Assembly: GCA_009787675.1 (NCBI GenBank)
Contig: WQSU01000067.1
Span: 1 to 9,937, forward strand
Source: Lentimicrobiaceae bacterium
GTDB lineage: Bacteria; Bacteroidota; Bacteroidia; Bacteroidales; WCHB1-69
Reading direction: 5' to 3'
DNA: 9,937 bases
Shown here: in pieces, positions 5,815 to 9,937 of the stretch
Position numbering within the stretch: position 1 is the first letter of the stretch
Layout: each line of letters begins with the position of its first letter
Notes under the pieces: generated by a model
Told to the model about the DNA's origin: nothing
Seen by the model: the letters and a program-made list of their open reading frames with translations, nothing else
Databases searched by the model: none
Position numbers and translations under genes: made by a program

Positions 5815-8328
5815 ATGAAACAAGTCGCTTTTATTTTATTTCTTTCCATTTTCTTATTTGGATATACTTATTCACAAATAGATAACACCAATGTTAACGC
5901 TGCGTCTGACAGTACGCTCATGAAGGAATCGCAAGAGGATATCGCGTCTTCTTTTGGCAGTAACGAAGGGCAATCGGATGATGAGGGCGGCGGCGATTTT
6001 ATCCCCAGCCTGCTCCACTCCGCGCAGGATGTGTTTCAAAGTAGTGCTTCCTATAACTTTAGCATCGCTTATTTTCGCAATAGAGGCTACGACAACCGGT
6101 TTCAAGACATTTGTATTAACGGATATATGATGAATGATTTGGTAACCGGTCGCGCTTCTTTTTCGCAGTGGGGCGGCTTAAACCACGTGGTGCGCTGGCC
6201 CGAACGCATTATTGATCTGAATCCGTCAACCTTCACCTTTGGAAATATAGGAGGCGCCACCAACTACGATCTCCGCGCTTCGGCTTATCGCAAACAAACG
6301 CGCGCCACTTATTCCATATCTAACAGAACCTACATGAACCGACTGATGGTTACCACAGCCTCCGGCGTAATGGAAAATGGCTGGTCGTTAGTAGGCTCTG
6401 CTTCTGCGCGTTTCGGAGATGCTATTGCATACGTGCCGGGCACTTCCTACAAAGGCTTCAGCCTTTTCTTTGGCGCAGAAAAGAAGTTCAATCAAGAACA
6501 CGCCTTGAATTTAACGGCTTTTATGTCTCCAAGAGAGCAAGGGGCGCAAGGAGGAACTGTATCGGAACTTTATGAACTGCTTAATACGCATTATTATAAC
6601 CCTAACTGGGGCTGGTATCAAGGAAAAAAACGAAATGCTGTTGTGAGAACGGTCATTGAACCCGCGATTTTACTCACCCATTATTATACTCCAAAAAGCA
6701 ATAAATTTTCCATAACCACCACATTAGCATCCTCTTTTGGTAGAAATAGCAGAACTGCATTGAACTGGTTTGATGTGCCTGATCCTCGTCCCGATTATTA
6801 CCGCTATCTTCCAAGTTATAATCTTGCAAGTGGAGATAGTATTTATGAAGCTTGGAAGAATGCTTGGCTCTCAGATGAAAACACACGACAAATTGATTGG
6901 GGTAAAATGTATTTAGTGAACCAAACTGCAAAGAGAATGGGAAAACGGGCGCAATACATGGTTGAAAACCGCGTAGTTGATCACTTTGAATTGGGCGGCG
7001 CTTCCTACTTGAATATGAATCTGAATAATCATATTAAACTCTCCGCTGGGGTGGACATTAGGGGGTTAAAGCAACATAACTACAAAACTATTAACGACCT
7101 GCTCGGCGGCTCCTATTGGTTGGATGTGGACAAATATTCCGACGGCTATTTCCCCGATAGTTTACTTGTGATCTACAATGATTTGAATAAGATGGATGTT
7201 GAACTGAAAGAGGGGGACACTTTCGGGTATGATTACAGCTATTTGCTTTACAACCAAAAAGCATGGGCTACATTCTATTTCACCTATCCAAAAATTGATT
7301 TTCATGTAGGAGGGCAATTAGGCGCCTCCGAAATGTGGCGGGTAGGTTTTATGAAAAACGGTCGTTTCCAAAATGACTCCGAAGGAAAATCTGACGTGAA
7401 ATCCTTTTTTGAAAGCGGTGTAAAAGCCGGTATTACCTACAAAGTTACCGGTCGTAACTATTTAGTTTTAAACGGCGAATTTGTTACTTCCGCCCCCGGT
7501 ATTCTCAATTCGTTTGTAGCGCCGCGTATCAGAAACACTTTCATTGATGACCTGAAAACCGAAAAAGTGGCAAGCGTGGATCTGTCTTACATCGCTAAAT
7601 ATCCATTCTTAAAAATGCGTACAACGCTGTATTTTACGCAATTTTTCGATATGACAAAAGTCATCAGTTTCTATTCTGATGATCTTAGCACTATGACAAA
7701 TGATATATTAACAGGTATGGGACAACGCCACCTTGGCGCTGAAATGGGCGCTGAAATAAAACTTAGCTCCATGTTTTGGCTTATTGTGGCAGGTAATTTT
7801 GGAGATTATCGCTACAGCAATAACCCGTTAATGTCAACAAACGCCGAAAATGGATTTGATGAGGTGGAGAAAAATACTGTTGTGTATTGGAAAAACTATT
7901 TTGTAGCACGTTCTCCTCAAGTAGCTGGTACTTTAGGACTTAAGTTCAATTATGATTATTGGTGGGTAAACATCAACTGTAACTACTTCGACAGAATCTT
8001 TTGCGAGGTTGTTCCTAGCAGAAGAACTCCTGAAAAAATAAATCCGGATCTTGATAGAAATAGCGCTGAATATCATCAAATTGTTGACCAAACCCGATAT
8101 AAGGGGCAATTTACTTTAGACGTTTCCGTGAGCAAAAGTTGGCGTATAAAGCGTTATACTATAGGATTTAACATTAATGTTTCCAATATCACTAACAATA
8201 AAAATTTAATTACTACTGCTTGGGAAAATTACCGTTACGATCCTGAAAATCCTGCAAAATTTCAAATAAAAAACTATTATGCACCCGGAACGACCTTCTT
8301 TGCGGCGTTCAATTTTACGTTTAATTAG
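5815..8328 (+). CDS. TonB-dependent receptor-like outer membrane protein
   Basis: An 837-residue outer-membrane protein, probably a TonB-energised importer of an unknown substrate. The start chosen is the ATG at 5815, not the TTG at 5809, because it gives a clean signal peptide (MKQVAFILFLSIFLFGYTYS, cleavage near 20/21). After an acidic, Gly-rich linker (about 22-61, with SDDEGGGD) comes a plug-like domain: FRNRGYD at 87-93, NG at 102-103, WGGLN, and FGNIGG at 142-147. The rest looks like a beta-barrel with alternating, aromatic-rich strands, and the chain ends FFAAFNFTFN as outer-membrane barrels do. DVPDPRPDYYRYLPSY from 320 is a motif I associate with one Bacteroidota receptor family. The usual N-terminal carboxypeptidase-regulatory-like domain is absent and no clear TonB box is seen. 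No SusD-like partner follows, so this is not a typical glycan-uptake locus. A good promoter box lies upstream. Confidence 0.8.
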   Translation: MKQVAFILFLSIFLFGYTYSQIDNTNVNAASDSTLMKESQEDIASSFGSNEGQSDDEGGGDFIPSLLHSAQDVFQSSASYNFSIAYFRNRGYDNRFQDICINGYMMNDLVTGRASFSQWGGLNHVVRWPERIIDLNPSTFTFGNIGGATNYDLRASAYRKQTRATYSISNRTYMNRLMVTTASGVMENGWSLVGSASARFGDAIAYVPGTSYKGFSLFFGAEKKFNQEHALNLTAFMSPREQGAQGGTVSELYELLNTHYYNPNWGWYQGKKRNAVVRTVIEPAILLTHYYTPKSNKFSITTTLASSFGRNSRTALNWFDVPDPRPDYYRYLPSYNLASGDSIYEAWKNAWLSDENTRQIDWGKMYLVNQTAKRMGKRAQYMVENRVVDHFELGGASYLNMNLNNHIKLSAGVDIRGLKQHNYKTINDLLGGSYWLDVDKYSDGYFPDSLLVIYNDLNKMDVELKEGDTFGYDYSYLLYNQKAWATFYFTYPKIDFHVGGQLGASEMWRVGFMKNGRFQNDSEGKSDVKSFFESGVKAGITYKVTGRNYLVLNGEFVTSAPGILNSFVAPRIRNTFIDDLKTEKVASVDLSYIAKYPFLKMRTTLYFTQFFDMTKVISFYSDDLSTMTNDILTGMGQRHLGAEMGAEIKLSSMFWLIVAGNFGDYRYSNNPLMSTNAENGFDEVEKNTVVYWKNYFVARSPQVAGTLGLKFNYDYWWVNINCNYFDRIFCEVVPSRRTPEKINPDLDRNSAEYHQIVDQTRYKGQFTLDVSVSKSWRIKRYTIGFNINVSNITNNKNLITTAWENYRYDPENPAKFQIKNYYAPGTTFFAAFNFTFN

Positions 8329-8362
8329 TTCAAGGTTTAAAGTTTAATGTTTAAAGTTCAAA
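8328..8362 (+). repeat. Five tandem heptamers of the GTTTAAA type
   Basis: Units read GTTCAAG, GTTTAAA, GTTTAAT, GTTTAAA and GTTCAAA without gaps, 35 nt in all. The first base is the last base of the receptor's TAG stop, and the array ends 5 nt before the chosen ATG of the next gene. It contains an in-frame ATG at 8347 that I take to be part of the repeat and not a real start. Confidence 0.8.
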
Positions 8363-8367
8363 AAACC

Positions 8368-9786
8368 ATGATACGAAAAACAATTTTGATTACATCTGCG
8401 CACATACGTATTTTAATGTTCTCTTTCTGCGTGCTTTTCTGCAGTTTGCAATTCCTAAATGCCCAACCTGTTACCCTTGACCCTACTTTTGGACAAAACG
8501 GAATCGCCAAAATACCTAACTTAGGCGTAATTCAACGTGTCATTTTTGATCAGTCAGGTAACATGTTCGCCATTGGAAGTAGTGAGATTTTTTTTGAAAA
8601 TCCTGTCGTGATAAAAACTGATGCCAATGGGATAGTTGATGATTCATTTGGGATAGTTCCTTTAGGAATTCCAAAAGCAGAGGTATTTGATTTTAAAATA
8701 ACTGATGAAAATAAAATATTTTTTGTTGGAGGTTCATCTCAATTATTATATTTTATAAGGCTTAATGAAAATGGAAGTTTTGACAACTCATTTGGTGAAA
8801 ATGGGAAAATTGTTATAAGTAATACTACTTTTTTCCTTTCCGTGAATATAGAGAATGATGATTATCTGTTGATAGGAGATGGATACTCTATTTTAAAATA
8901 TAACTATAATGGAGAGATTGATAGTTGTTTTGGCATAAATGGAAAGGTAGTTTTAGAAGATATGGAAACTTTTAGTCATATTACTCCATTAAGTATTAAA
9001 ATACTAAATGACCAATCTATCTTAGTTACAGGAATGGATGATTCCAAGCCTTATGATTACCAAATAGTTGTTTGTAAATTGAACTCTATTGGCAATTTCG
9101 TTAGAGATTTTGCAAATAATGGAGTATGGAAAATGAACTTACTTCCTTCTTGGAATGATGAATGTATTCGTGCTGCAATTGAAGATCCTGACGGAAGCCT
9201 TCTATTGGTTGGATATGCCCATACAACTTTTATGTGTTGTCTTTATGATGATGGGACGATCAATAACAACTTCGGAGTAAATGGGTTCAGCTATTTTGAT
9301 AATATACCTCTTGTATCTCTCATTCAGAAAGGATTTTTACAAAATGGAAATAAATATTTGATAGGAAGTTACGATAAATTAATAAGCGTTAGTAAAAATG
9401 GTTCTTTAGATCCAAATTTTAATAATACAGGTTTGTTTACTTGCGAGAGTTATTATTTTTTTGACATAAATTTGCAGATGAATGATAAATTAATTTTAGG
9501 TGGGAGTTCTAATGGTACATTTTCATTGATGAGATTAGATATTCCGTCAAATTTATCTGTAAATCAACTTGATAATTCTGACAATTCAATTGTCGTATAT
9601 CCAAATCCTGCTAAAGACTATCTCCATTTTAATACAGAGCAACCATTTGAAATTATGGATATACAAGGAAGGATATTGTTAAAGAACAAACAAGCTACAC
9701 GATCGGTAAATGTTAGTCATTTAAAAGCAGGAATATGTTTTATTAAATTTGAGAACAATCAAGTAGAAAAATTTATTAAAGAGTAA
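8368..9786 (+). CDS. Secreted delta-60-like repeat (probable beta-propeller) protein with T9SS type A sorting domain
   Basis: A 472-residue protein likely exported by Sec and then carried to the cell surface or medium by the type IX secretion system. The ATG at 8368 is preferred over 8347, which lies inside a tandem repeat. The N-terminus has basic residues, a hydrophobic core and a likely cleavage NA|Q at 32/33. Seven copies of a DxxFGxNG-type motif follow at about 38, 91, 139, 185, 246, 299 and 348 (for example LDPTFGQNG, FDNSFGENG, IDSCFGING), spaced 46-61 residues, as in delta-60 repeats; seven blades of a propeller is the natural reading. The C-terminal domain (about 408-472) begins VVYPNPAKDYLHF and has DIQGRIL and SHLKAGICFIKF, typical of type A sorting domains. 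Ligand and role are unknown. The coding sequence is visibly more AT-rich than the receptor gene 39 nt upstream. No separate promoter is seen. Confidence 0.85.
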   Translation: MIRKTILITSAHIRILMFSFCVLFCSLQFLNAQPVTLDPTFGQNGIAKIPNLGVIQRVIFDQSGNMFAIGSSEIFFENPVVIKTDANGIVDDSFGIVPLGIPKAEVFDFKITDENKIFFVGGSSQLLYFIRLNENGSFDNSFGENGKIVISNTTFFLSVNIENDDYLLIGDGYSILKYNYNGEIDSCFGINGKVVLEDMETFSHITPLSIKILNDQSILVTGMDDSKPYDYQIVVCKLNSIGNFVRDFANNGVWKMNLLPSWNDECIRAAIEDPDGSLLLVGYAHTTFMCCLYDDGTINNNFGVNGFSYFDNIPLVSLIQKGFLQNGNKYLIGSYDKLISVSKNGSLDPNFNNTGLFTCESYYFFDINLQMNDKLILGGSSNGTFSLMRLDIPSNLSVNQLDNSDNSIVVYPNPAKDYLHFNTEQPFEIMDIQGRILLKNKQATRSVNVSHLKAGICFIKFENNQVEKFIKE

Positions 9787-9893
9787 GCTATTCATTTTTC
9801 TATAATCAAATAATATTAATCATTAACATAAAAATAAATAACAATGAAATTTCCATGAGTTTAAAAATAGACACACCAACCGCAATGAATAGT

Positions 9894-9923
9894 TTGAATA
9901 TTTTTGCACACAAAAATATTCAA
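9894..9923. repeat. Perfect 13-bp inverted repeat over a promoter (candidate operator)
   Basis: TTGAATATTTTTG at 9894-9906 and CAAAAATATTCAA at 9911-9923 are exact reverse complements separated by CACA. The left arm contains the -7 box and the right arm ends one base before the ATG at 9925. A transcript starting about 7 nt after the box would contain only part of the right arm, so this looks like a DNA-binding site and not an RNA hairpin. Confidence 0.75.
9899..9906 (+). promoter_or_regulatory. Bacteroidota -7 promoter box for the gene at the right edge
   Basis: TATTTTTG matches TAnnTTTG exactly, followed by C. It lies inside the left arm of the inverted repeat, 18 nt before the ATG at 9925, which implies a very short leader. 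No TTTG is seen at the expected -33 position. Confidence 0.5.
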
Positions 9924-9924
9924 T

Positions 9925-9937
9925 ATGGAAAAGGTTA
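9925..9937 (+). CDS. Start of an unidentified gene cut by the window edge
   Basis: ATG followed by codons for Glu, Lys and Val runs off the window. It is called as a gene start only because a promoter box and a perfect palindrome lie directly upstream. With four codons visible nothing can be said about the product. The 138 nt between this ATG and the previous stop hold no other gene that I can support. Confidence 0.35.

Noticed and set aside
8347..8367. ATG at 8347 as the start of the T9SS-sorted protein
   Set aside because: The codons from 8347 to 8362 are tandem heptamer repeat sequence, and the ATG at 8368 gives a normal signal peptide (MIRKTILIT...).
9844..9858. ATG at 9844 as a gene start
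   Set aside because: The frame stops after four codons (M K F P then TGA).

Overview
The window reads as a chromosomal segment of a member of the Bacteroidota, most likely of the Bacteroidales type. Four observations support this. Promoter-like boxes of the form TAnnTTTG lie upstream of genes, with no clear Shine-Dalgarno sequences. One protein carries a C-terminal domain of the type IX secretion (T9SS) sorting kind. There is a Bacteroidetes-style TonB-dependent outer membrane receptor. There is also an ATPase of the AAA_14/DUF4143 kind, which is commonly multi-copy in this phylum. All genes found are on the + strand. No tRNA, rRNA or CRISPR array was seen.

Region 1 (1-2461) is the elongation cell-wall pair: the C-terminal two thirds of penicillin-binding protein 2 (mrdA), cut by the window edge, followed 3 nt later by rodA. 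Together they form the glycosyltransferase/transpeptidase core of the rod complex. Region 2 (2462-3965) is an AT-rich spacer followed by a DUF4143-type ATPase gene. The spacer holds a regularly spaced array of an 11-bp word, TTTTAGGATTT, in alternating orientation, which ends inside the probable promoter of the ATPase. Region 3 (3985-5322) is a NorM-type MATE efflux transporter, 19 nt behind the ATPase and possibly co-transcribed with it.

Region 4 (5323-5814) has no intact gene. It holds two tandem copies of a terminal-repeat-like sequence and the decayed, frameshifted N-terminus of what looks like an IS982-family transposase. It ends in a good promoter box for the next gene. Region 5 (5815-9786) encodes a TonB-dependent receptor-like outer membrane protein, then a secreted protein with seven delta-60-like repeats and a T9SS sorting domain. 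The two are separated by a 35-bp tandem heptamer repeat. The window ends with a perfect 13-bp inverted repeat laid over a promoter box, right before the first codons of another gene.

No clearly new multi-gene system is visible. The observations most worth following are regulatory: the phased operator-like array before the ATPase and the perfect palindrome at the right end.
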